Shown one piece after another: positions 15,481 to 23,800 of a stretch of DNA of 64,000 bases. Source of the stretch: Flavobacterium sp. N2270. GTDB lineage: Bacteria; Bacteroidota; Bacteroidia; Flavobacteriales; Flavobacteriaceae. The stretch lies in assembly GCF_025947225.1 (NCBI RefSeq), contig NZ_CP110005.1, positions 1,488,001 to 1,552,000 on the forward strand, written 5' to 3'. Under the pieces are notes generated by a model. It saw nothing but the letters and a program-made list of their open reading frames with translations, ran no database searches and was not told the origin of the DNA. The first letter of the stretch is position 1; each line of letters begins with the position of its first letter. The translations under genes and the position numbers were made by a program.

Positions 15481-16647
15481 ATGGAAAATTTTAAAATGGT
15501 TGCCAAAACCTTATTTGGATTTGAAGAATTATTAGCGAAAGAATTAACACAACTTGGTGCTCAAAAAGTAGAACAAGGAGTTCGTGTAGTTACTTTTATG
15601 GGAGACAAAGGTTTTATGTACAAGGCAAATTTAGGATTGCGTACTGCTTTAAAAATATTAAAACCCATTAAAACATTTAAAGCTGTTAACGATGTAGCTT
15701 TGTATAAAGGAATTCAATCGATTGACTGGTCTGATTATTTTTCGGCACACCAATCGTTTTTAATTGATACTACTTTACATTCAGATCATTTTAACCATAG
15801 TCAATACGTTGCTTTAAAATCGAAAGACGCTATTGTAGACCAGTTTAGAGATAATCAAGGAAAAAGACCAAGTGTAGATAAAGATTTTCCAGATTTAAGA
15901 ATTCATGTACATATAGATAGAGATCAAGTTACAGTTTCATTAGATACATCGGGTGAATCTTTACACAGAAGAGGTTATAAAACAGCTACAAATATTGCTC
16001 CAATTAATGAAGTTTTAGCAGCAGGTATGCTGATGCTTTCTGGTTGGGATGGAACTTCTCATTTTATTGATCCAATGTGTGGTAGTGGAACTATTTTGGC
16101 TGAAGCAGCAATGATTGCTTGTAATATTCCAGCAAATATTAATAGAAAAGAATTCGCTTTTGAAAAATGGAATGATTGGGACAGTCAATTATTTGATAAT
16201 ATTTTAGAATCATTATTGAAAAAAACACGCGAGTTTCATTATAGTATTACAGGTTATGATAAAGCACCAAGTGCTGTTTCTAAGGCAAAGGATAATATAG
16301 AAAATGCTAATTTGGCAGAATACATTACTATAAAACAAGCCAACTTTTTTGAAACGGAAAAAGAAACAGACGGACCTTTACATATGGTTTTCAATCCACC
16401 TTACGGAGAACGTTTAGATATTGATATGGAGCGTTTTTACAGAGAAATTGGTGATACTTTAAAACAAGGTTATTCTGATACTAATGCTTGGTTTATTACA
16501 GCAAATTTAGATGCATTGAAGTTTGTAGGATTGCGTCCTTCAAGAAAAATTAAACTTTTCAACGGTAAGTTAGAAGCTCGTTTAGTTAAATATGAAATGT
16601 ATGCTGGTAGTAAAAAAGGAAAGTATATGAACAATGATGAAGATTAA
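15481..16647 (+). CDS. THUMP-domain RNA methyltransferase (RlmL-like)
   Basis: This 388-residue protein has a ferredoxin-like plus THUMP RNA-binding N-terminal half (about residues 1-160) and a Rossmann SAM domain with DPMCGSGTILAEAA (about 195-208). The catalytic NPPYGER motif around residue 303 methylates the N2 of guanine in 23S rRNA, as in the N-terminal half of RlmL. I use the ATG at 15481; the frame opens two codons earlier at TTG. A small membrane-protein gene follows after 5 bases. Confidence 0.92.
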   Translation: MENFKMVAKTLFGFEELLAKELTQLGAQKVEQGVRVVTFMGDKGFMYKANLGLRTALKILKPIKTFKAVNDVALYKGIQSIDWSDYFSAHQSFLIDTTLHSDHFNHSQYVALKSKDAIVDQFRDNQGKRPSVDKDFPDLRIHVHIDRDQVTVSLDTSGESLHRRGYKTATNIAPINEVLAAGMLMLSGWDGTSHFIDPMCGSGTILAEAAMIACNIPANINRKEFAFEKWNDWDSQLFDNILESLLKKTREFHYSITGYDKAPSAVSKAKDNIENANLAEYITIKQANFFETEKETDGPLHMVFNPPYGERLDIDMERFYREIGDTLKQGYSDTNAWFITANLDALKFVGLRPSRKIKLFNGKLEARLVKYEMYAGSKKGKYMNNDED

Positions 16648-16652
16648 AAGAT

Positions 16653-16886
16653 ATGAGTAAGACAACTAAAGCCCTTTTATATAACTTTTTAGGATTTACA
16701 GGGATTTATGTGCCAACGTATTTATTAGTTATGAATTTCACCAATTTAGTTGGTTTATGGATTGCTGGAACAGCATTTATGATTTCATTACTAATTGCTC
16801 CAAAATACCAAGCAGTTAAAACGAATGAAGGCGAAAAACTATTTGTAAAATGGTTGTTTATAAAAGGAGTCAAGGAAGTGAAATAA
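16653..16886 (+). CDS. Small membrane protein of unknown function
   Basis: This 77-residue protein has two transmembrane helices (about residues 9-28 and 31-50) and a basic C-terminal tail ending KGVKEVK. It begins 5 bases after the RNA methyltransferase stop and is probably co-transcribed with it. I do not recognise a family beyond similar flavobacterial hypothetical proteins. Confidence 0.75.
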   Translation: MSKTTKALLYNFLGFTGIYVPTYLLVMNFTNLVGLWIAGTAFMISLLIAPKYQAVKTNEGEKLFVKWLFIKGVKEVK

Positions 16887-16960
16887 AATTTTTCTTAAAA
16901 CATTATGTTTTTTTAACATTTTTTTTGTAACTTTAATAGTATAACTATAAAACAAATATA

Positions 16961-17587
16961 ATGAAAAAATTTTTAAAAAACTCAACTAAAATTATTGCTT
17001 TAGTTATTGCTTCTTTTTTCATCACAAGTTGTGATGGTGAAGACGGTAAAGACGGAGAAGGTTTCTCTGAATTAACAAAGTACGGTTCAATTTCTATGTC
17101 TTTAGATGGAACAAGACCTGATGGTTTACCATTTACGAATTCTGAAGTCTTTAAATTTACTTCAGTTGCTTATGTTGATGATTATAACTCAATGTATAGA
17201 AGTGGAGATGATTTAGATTTTTATGTAGCTCGTTTTTTAAGTGCGCCAGATGATACTTACCAAGAAACGTATGTGGAGTTTGAATTAAATGTTACAGATG
17301 CAGGTTTGCCAACAGAAACTGTAACATTACATGATTTTGATATACAAGAATATGCTGTAATTTCAGATGATTATACTTATTTTTTATTGAATGATTATTT
17401 CAGATTATATGATCCTGTAACTTACGGAATAAGTAATGTGTCAGTTACAAATTATAGTTTTAATGATACTACAAATAGATTGAGATTTGATTATTCTTTT
17501 GTGGTGAATGGAAGTAATAATGATTCTGATAATGAACTTACTATTACAGGAACAGTTGATGTTAATGTTTTAGAAGATATTGATTAA
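16961..17587 (+). CDS. Lipoprotein with acidic, glycine-rich export tag
   Basis: This 208-residue lipoprotein has lipobox ITSC (Cys24) followed at once by DGEDGKDGEG. Such acidic tags directly after the lipid Cys match lipoprotein export signals that send Bacteroidota lipoproteins to the cell surface. The remainder is rich in Asp, Thr and Tyr with alternating hydrophobics, suggesting a beta-sandwich, and no enzyme motif is seen. It forms its own unit, ending at a bidirectional terminator. Confidence 0.83.
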   Translation: MKKFLKNSTKIIALVIASFFITSCDGEDGKDGEGFSELTKYGSISMSLDGTRPDGLPFTNSEVFKFTSVAYVDDYNSMYRSGDDLDFYVARFLSAPDDTYQETYVEFELNVTDAGLPTETVTLHDFDIQEYAVISDDYTYFLLNDYFRLYDPVTYGISNVSVTNYSFNDTTNRLRFDYSFVVNGSNNDSDNELTITGTVDVNVLEDID

Positions 17588-17604
17588 GTATCAGTTTAAG
17601 TTTT

Positions 17605-17641
17605 TAAAAAGAGTCTAAATTAAGATTTAGGCTCTTTTTTT
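17605..17641. terminator. Bidirectional terminator between convergent genes
   Basis: An arm AAAAGAGTCTAAAT (from 17606) pairs with ATTTAGGCTCTTTT (from 17624), with one G-T pair, and runs into a long T tract. The T tract touches the stop codon (17641-17643) of the opposite-strand gene. Confidence 0.85.
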
Positions 17642-18330
17642 TATTTCTTCTTATAAATAGGAATCATGTAACTTAATGTATAGTTGAAACCTGCTCCAAA
17701 TTTTCCATCATAGGTTCTATTAAAACCTGGAATGTATAAATTATCAAAATTATCAGGTTTTTTGTTTGAAACTAAGTAATTTATTCGAACAGAAAAACCT
17801 AAATAAAAATTATTTACAATTTTTGCTTTAACACCACCTACAACTTCTAGCCAACTTGCTGTTAGTCCATTAAAATTTTCGCCAGAAACAATTGTGTTTT
17901 CTCCATAATAATTTGTTGAATCATAAATAGTATACGTGTTTAAAGTCTGGCTAAAACTACTAATTCCAAATCGCATACCTGCATAAATCATGTTTTCCAT
18001 GTCTAACCAGTTTTCATAAGCATTATAATCAAAACCAACTTTAAAATATGTTCCTTTTGAAGTAAAGTTAAACCTATCGTCATCAGTTGTTTTATCTTCA
18101 TTACCTAATTCTCCAGCGATATAGAATTTTTTAGATATTCTGTAATCACCCACAATTTCTAAGCCTTGATAATCTTTATCATAAAACGATTTAGATAATC
18201 GATGTAAATCAATACCAACACGCAAACCATATCGTTGAGCAATCTTTGTTGTGTCTTTTGTTTGAGCATTTCCAATTATTGAAAACAATACAATAAAAAG
18301 ACTAAAAGTATATTTTAATATGTGTTTCAT
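17641..18330 (-). CDS. Outer-membrane beta-barrel-like protein (DUF6048-like)
   Basis: The protein has 229 residues from the ATG at 18330, with a signal peptide cleaved after about residue 22 (GNAQ). Alternating polar and hydrophobic strands (GLRVGIDLHRL, YFKVGFDYN, MIYAGMRFGISS, YLGFSVRINYL, GAGFNYTLSYMIPI) give roughly an 8- to 10-strand barrel. From memory it matches the DUF6048 family encoded beside rlmD in flavobacteria. A TTG start at 18357 is possible but would extend the signal peptide awkwardly. It overlaps the upstream gene by 29 bases. Confidence 0.83.
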   Translation of the reverse strand: MKHILKYTFSLFIVLFSIIGNAQTKDTTKIAQRYGLRVGIDLHRLSKSFYDKDYQGLEIVGDYRISKKFYIAGELGNEDKTTDDDRFNFTSKGTYFKVGFDYNAYENWLDMENMIYAGMRFGISSFSQTLNTYTIYDSTNYYGENTIVSGENFNGLTASWLEVVGGVKAKIVNNFYLGFSVRINYLVSNKKPDNFDNLYIPGFNRTYDGKFGAGFNYTLSYMIPIYKKK

Positions 18331-18805
18331 TTTCGTTTTCAATAGAAGGTTGTTCAATAGTTATACTTTGTATCCAATTATCAGCATCAGTTGTTAAAAC
18401 AACTCCAGTTGTAGCGTCAAGTGTGAAGTTAGTTTTGTAACCGCAAGCTCTTGATACATATATTTCTTGACGTGTATAGTTGAAAATTATTTCATCTATA
18501 TTATCATTTCCTGTATCAGTATCACTACCATTTTCAATAAATTGAAGTGTTGTTGTGTCGTTTGTAGTTTTTAATGGTGCTGTAGCTATACTAACTCCAT
18601 TAAAGCCAAAACCATCTGTAAAACCAGGAGCAATAATCCCTAAATTAGTAACGGTTTTTAACTCAGTTGGGTCTGAAGCATCGTAAAATTCAATTACAAC
18701 TCTTGGAGTAGTTGGAGTGCTGTCTGAACAAATATCATCTTTTTCGCAATTCCAAAATGAAAAAGCAAATAGAGTTATGAATGTAAGAATGAAATATTTT
18801 TTCAT
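18302..18805 (-). CDS. DUF6452-like lipoprotein
   Basis: The protein has 167 residues from the ATG at 18805, with a signal sequence and a lipobox-like FWNC (Cys20). An earlier ATG at 18850 would add a non-signal leader that overlaps rlmD, so I reject it. The mature domain is beta-rich with CDSTPTTPRVVIEFYD-like strands, Cys27 and a late Cys in SRACGYKT. It lies between rlmD and the barrel-like protein in an operon. Function is unknown; the pairing suggests an envelope complex. Confidence 0.82.
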   Translation of the reverse strand: MKKYFILTFITLFAFSFWNCEKDDICSDSTPTTPRVVIEFYDASDPTELKTVTNLGIIAPGFTDGFGFNGVSIATAPLKTTNDTTTLQFIENGSDTDTGNDNIDEIIFNYTRQEIYVSRACGYKTNFTLDATTGVVLTTDADNWIQSITIEQPSIENENETHIKIYF

Positions 18806-18812
18806 ATCCAAT

Positions 18813-20228
18813 TTATTTTCTTTTTTCCAAAAGTACAACATTTTCAACATGGTGCGTTTGCGGAAACATATCTACAGGGCGCACACGAGTTACTTTGTAT
18901 CTTTCGTCCATTAAAGCCAAATCACGCGCTTGTGTAGCACTGTTACAACTTACATAAACTACTTTTTCGGGAGCTATTTTTAAAATTTGGGCAACAACAT
19001 CTTTATGCATTCCATCTCTTGGAGGATCGGTAATAATAATATCTGGTTGTCCGTGTTGTGCTATAAATTCGTCATTAAATACATTTTTCATATCACCAAC
19101 AAAGAACTCACAATTGGTAATATTATTGCGAACTGCATTTGCTTTTGCATCTTTAATAGCGTCAGGAACTGCTTCAACTCCAATTACTTTTTTAGCTTGT
19201 TTAGAAACGAACTGAGCAATTGTTCCAGTTCCAGTATATAAATCATAAACCAGTTCATTTCCAGTTAATCCAGCAAATTCTCTAGTTATTTTGTATAATT
19301 CATATGCTTGGTCAGAATTGGTTTGGTAAAAAGATTTAGCATTTACACTAAAATGTAAACCTTCCATTTCTTCTAAAATGTATTCGCGACCTTTAAATAA
19401 AACTACTTCTTGGTCGTAAATGGTATCATTAGGTTTGCTATTTACCACATATAATAATGAAGTTATAGCAGGGAATTTTTCACCTAAATGATTTAAGATT
19501 AATTCAATATTTTTCTTATCGTTTTCAAAAAACTGAATTAACACCATGATTTCTCCAGTTGAAGCTGTACGAATCATCAATGTTCGCAATAAACCGCTGT
19601 GTTCTCTTGGATTAAAAAATGTTAAATTATGTTCATTAGCAAAAGAACGAACTTCATTTCTAATGGCATTTGAAGGATCTTGTTGTAAGTGACATTTTTC
19701 AATATCTAAAATTTTATCCCACATTCTTGGAATATGAAAACCAAGCGCATTTTTATTATCAAATTCTTTTCCCGATTGAATTTCTTCATCAGTCATCCAA
19801 CGTGCGTTAGAAAAACCGAATTCCATTTTATTTCTGTAGAAAAATTGTTCTTTCGAACCTAAAATTTCTTCAAATTCAGGCAATTCAATTTTACCAATTC
19901 GTTTCAAATTATTTTGAACTTCCTGATTTTTATAAAATAATTGTTGGTTGTAATTCATGTTTTGCCATTTACAACCCCCACAAACACCAAAATGCTCACA
20001 TACAGGTTCAATTCTATGTTTAGATTTTGAGTGAATTTTTATTGCTTTGCCTTCGTAATAGGCTTTGCGTTTCTTTAAAGTTTGTATATCAACTACATCA
20101 CCAGGTACCACATTTGGTAAAAATATTACCTTTCCGTCAGGTGCTTTTGCCACCGATACGCCTTTCGCTCCTGCGTCTAGGACTTCTACGTTTTCAAAAA
20201 CGATTTTTTCTGTTCTTCTCTTTCCCAT
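18813..20228 (-). CDS. rlmD: 23S rRNA (uracil-C5)-methyltransferase RlmD
   Basis: This 471-residue protein has an N-terminal TRAM RNA-binding domain (about residues 8-66). The iron-sulfur ligands are Cys77, Cys83, Cys86 and Cys179. The SAM domain contains DLYTGTGTIAQF and DPPRDG. The catalytic nucleophile Cys sits in YVSCNSATQARD, and the general-base region HVENV lies near the end. It forms 5-methyluridine in 23S rRNA. A -7 element (TATTTTTG, 20233-20240) ends 5 bases from the ATG, so the mRNA may lack a leader. Two envelope-protein genes follow downstream. Confidence 0.94.
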   Translation of the reverse strand: MGKRRTEKIVFENVEVLDAGAKGVSVAKAPDGKVIFLPNVVPGDVVDIQTLKKRKAYYEGKAIKIHSKSKHRIEPVCEHFGVCGGCKWQNMNYNQQLFYKNQEVQNNLKRIGKIELPEFEEILGSKEQFFYRNKMEFGFSNARWMTDEEIQSGKEFDNKNALGFHIPRMWDKILDIEKCHLQQDPSNAIRNEVRSFANEHNLTFFNPREHSGLLRTLMIRTASTGEIMVLIQFFENDKKNIELILNHLGEKFPAITSLLYVVNSKPNDTIYDQEVVLFKGREYILEEMEGLHFSVNAKSFYQTNSDQAYELYKITREFAGLTGNELVYDLYTGTGTIAQFVSKQAKKVIGVEAVPDAIKDAKANAVRNNITNCEFFVGDMKNVFNDEFIAQHGQPDIIITDPPRDGMHKDVVAQILKIAPEKVVYVSCNSATQARDLALMDERYKVTRVRPVDMFPQTHHVENVVLLEKRK

Positions 20229-20232
20229 GACG

Positions 20233-20240
20233 CAAAAATA
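20233..20240 (-). promoter_or_regulatory. -7 promoter element of rlmD, implying a leaderless mRNA
   Basis: TATTTTTG on the minus strand matches TAnnTTTG. Its last base is 5 bases from the A of the rlmD ATG. I see no good TTTG at the expected -33 position. Confidence 0.45.
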
Positions 20241-20299
20241 AGGATTGTTAGTTGTTTTTAATAAATTATTTTACTTTTATGGCAAATTTACACAAACAC

Positions 20300-20848
20300 A
20301 TGTTTACACACTTGGTTTTACTTCGCGGAATAAATGTTTCTGGACACAATATGATGAAAATGGATGTGCTTAAGAAAGCCCTAGAAAATATCGGATTTTT
20401 AAACGTGCAAACATATATTCAATCGGGAAATGTATTTGTTGATACAGATGAAGAAAACGCACCAAGTGTTGGTTTTAAAATTAAACAAGAAATTTTTAAA
20501 ACTTTTGGTCATGAAGTTCCAACGGTTGTAATAGGAAAAGCAGATTTAGAAGCTTGTTTTAAAAACAATCAATTTTTAAAGGAACCTGAAGCAGATACGA
20601 AGAAATTATATGTGGCTTTTATTTCAAAAGAATTGGCAGATGGTTCTATAAATGATTTAAAAATGAGCATGGTTAAACCTGATGCAGCACAAATAGACGG
20701 ACCAAGAATTTTTATAAAATATGCCATAGGAGCAGGGAAGACTAAGTTTGATCAAAAATATATAGAAAAGAAACTAAGCGTTACGGCAACCATTCGAAAT
20801 TGGAACACAGTTACGAAGTTATTGGAAATGTACAACGAAAGAGTATAA
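20300..20848 (+). CDS. DUF1697 family protein
   Basis: The protein has 182 residues from the ATG at 20300 (MFTHLVLLRGINVSG), where the family's conserved N-terminus LLRGINV(S/G)G begins at once. Further signatures are VQTYIQSGNVFVD and the C-terminal RNWNTVTKLLEM. ATGs and TTGs upstream (20279, 20252) are possible, but a -7-like TACTTTTA ends at 20279. The family's function is unknown. The gene is monocistronic and ends at a strong terminator. Confidence 0.88.
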   Translation: MFTHLVLLRGINVSGHNMMKMDVLKKALENIGFLNVQTYIQSGNVFVDTDEENAPSVGFKIKQEIFKTFGHEVPTVVIGKADLEACFKNNQFLKEPEADTKKLYVAFISKELADGSINDLKMSMVKPDAAQIDGPRIFIKYAIGAGKTKFDQKYIEKKLSVTATIRNWNTVTKLLEMYNERV

Positions 20849-20850
20849 AA

Positions 20851-20882
20851 AAATCCGGAAGTAATTGCTTCCGGATTTTTGT
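20851..20882. terminator. Terminator between DUF1697 gene and the T9SS amidase gene
   Basis: AAATCCGGAAG (20851-20861), a six-base loop and CTTCCGGATTT (20868-20878) form an 11-bp stem with flanking A and T runs. It serves both convergent genes. Confidence 0.9.
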
Positions 20883-20883
20883 T

Positions 20884-23800
20884 TTAGTGCATAATTTTTA
20901 CCGTTTTTTCTTTATTGGAACTGCTTGTTACTTTTACTAAAAGAGTTTGGTTTTGAGTTGTTAGATTTCGAATTTCAAATGTATTTGAATCAACATTCTT
21001 TTTATGAAATAACACTCTACCAATAATATCAAATACAATTATTTCTTTAATTGTTTCGTTTTTTGAATGAACTGAAATAATTTCATTTGCAGAATAAACT
21101 TGAAGTTGATTCAATTCAAAATCTTCATTTCCTAAAACTACATTTTTATAAACTATTTCAAAGCGATTTGTTGTATTGCCTGAAACAGAATAAAAAGAAT
21201 ACGTATTTTCTTTAATATTGTGAATTGTATTTGTTTGATTGTCTTTTAAATATATTTCTTGATTAGAAAATAAACCATCTGCATTTTCAAAAGCAATTGA
21301 ATAGTTTCCAGAAGATTTGATTTCAATTCCTAAAGGAACAATATCTTCATCTGAAAAAGGCAAACCTCTACCTTGAATTACATATTCATCATCATTAATT
21401 ATATTAAACAAATACGACTGACTTTTATCTAATACTTCACCATCAATTTGTGCATCAATACCATGACTAGCATTTTCGGTATAACCAATAAGAATTTGAT
21501 TGTAATTGGTTGTGTCATCATTTAAATTTAACCAAAAACGATGTGTTTCAGGCTCTTCAATAGTTCTAAAAAATTGCGAACTTGTTGCAGCATTCACTCT
21601 TTGGTTATTTTTAAACAAAGCATTTCCAGCAGTTGATTTATTTATGTAAAAACCTTGCCCTGTATTAATTGTTCCATTAGGAATTAAACCTCCAGCTGCG
21701 GCTGCTGTTCCGCCTAAAGTGGTATAAGAAGCAAAGTTGTTTGCAGGATAAGTTCCGCCAGAAGCAGCCACTGTATGTGTCCAAAAGTACAATGCGTTTA
21801 TTGAAGGGTTTTGCCCTAAAAACGAGTTTCCACTTATTGGTGAAGCATATGGATTACCTAATAAATTATAGCCTATTCCAACAGGAATATTCATAGTTCC
21901 GTTTGCAGGAACACCATTAAATTGTCCGTTATAAGTTGTTGGAGTAGATGTTGACCAATTATTAGCGACTCTAATTAAATATCCTTTTCCTGATTCAAAA
22001 TTATTAGAAGAATTAACTGTTTGATAAGCGGTTGCAGTTGTTGTTCCGGTGTACAAATATTCGTAAAATCTATTCGATAACGTATTAGGTGAAAAAGCTT
22101 GTAATTCTTGATTTAAAACAGGAGATGACCAAGCGGTATAATCCAAACGAACCATTGGAGTTGAATTTCTTTTTACTATTGTATTTCCAGAATTGGCTAC
22201 ATCGTTTACTTGACGCAAGGCTCCGTTATTTTCAATTGTTAATAATGAACCTGAATTAACTGTAATAGCATCATTCAAAATCAAAGTATGATTGGTGTTA
22301 ATTGTAACTTGAGCATTAGATGTTAATGTTGCAGAACAACCTAATATACTTCCAGTTGAAGAATAATTTCCACTAAAAATAATTGCTTTTGTAAGTGCAG
22401 GATTTCCGTTATTCCAACTAGAACCGTTCCAAGTGGTTGTAATATCGCCACAATTTAGATTGGCTAAAACAGTAAAACTATATGCGCTTTCATCACAATC
22501 ATTATTATTAACAGTAATAATTGCTGTTCTAGAACCAATGTCTGTTGGAGTAAATGTAACTGTAAATGTGGTTGAGTTTCCAACTGCGATTATTTTTGGC
22601 AAAGTGATGTTTCCAACTGTGAAATTACTAGCATTTGTCCCAGAAACTACAATTGAACTAATATTTAAGTCAGCATAACCATTTATATTATCAATAGTAT
22701 ATGTTTTGGTGATTGTTGTACTGTTGATTAGGCCAAAATCAGTATCATCAATTAATGCAGGTGTTGAGTCTCCACTTAGAATTGAAGTTCCGTTTCCAGA
22801 AATATTAATTTCCGGAGCGGTTGTTACATTAAGTGTAATTGAAGCGCAACTTCCTCCTGAAACACAACCGCCATTTCCTCGAACATAATAGGTAGTCGTA
22901 CTTGTTGGGTTAATACTAAAAGTAGAACTAGCCGTTGAACCGACTAAAGTTCCTCCACATGAACCAGAATAAACATTCCATTGCGTAGCATCATTTAAAT
23001 TTCCTGTAATTGTAAGTGTACTCGATTCTCCTGAACAAATTGTTGTTGGACTTAAAGATAATGTTGGAGTACTTGGTAAACTGCAAGACGAAGCACATGT
23101 CCAATTAGCTACCCAACCCGATTTTGTTGTAGCATTATCAGAAGTAAATTTAATTGTTAAACTTCCTCCAGAAGAAGTGATATTTGGAGGTGTGTTTGTA
23201 TTGGTGTATGTTCCAAGTAGAGTAGAAGCTGTTGTTGGACCATCATATATGCGAATGAAGTCGTAATTGTTTTCAATATTAAAAGCACTAAACGATAATG
23301 TAACTGATGAAGCACCAGTTGGTGAAATAGTATAAGTATAGTTTTCGTTATTCGTATAACCTCCTAAAATTCCTCCAGTATCGGTAAAAGTTCCAGAGCA
23401 ATTTGTGTCAACAATATTGGTTATAGTGCTAGAATTTGTAAACTCATTTGAATTAGCTATTGATTTGACACCAGCACCACAAACAGATTTTACAGTCCAA
23501 ATGTATTGTCCACCAGCAGCTAAACCAGAAATAACTTTACTATTAGTAGTTGAAGTATAAATAGTAGGAGTAGACTCTAAAGTTTGTTTAAATGATATTT
23601 CATAACTCAATGCGCCTGTAACAGTATTCCAATTTAATTGTACACTATTATGATTCATGTTGCTTTCGTTCAATCCTGTTGGCATTTCGCAAGCTACTGT
23701 ATTAGAGTTACATGAATAATTAGCAACCCATCCAGATGCTACTGTCGCACAATCTGTTCTAAACTCAAGTAGCATTTTTCCACTATTAGCTGTAATACTT

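Noticed and set aside
18806-18850. Upstream ATG for the DUF6452-like lipoprotein
   Set aside because: It would overlap the end of rlmD and place 15 charged residues ahead of a normal lipoprotein signal at 18805.
20863-20870. Attachment-site or transposon end at the TAATTG loop sequences
   Set aside because: The symmetry is fully explained by the terminator stem, and no integrase or transposase gene is in the window.
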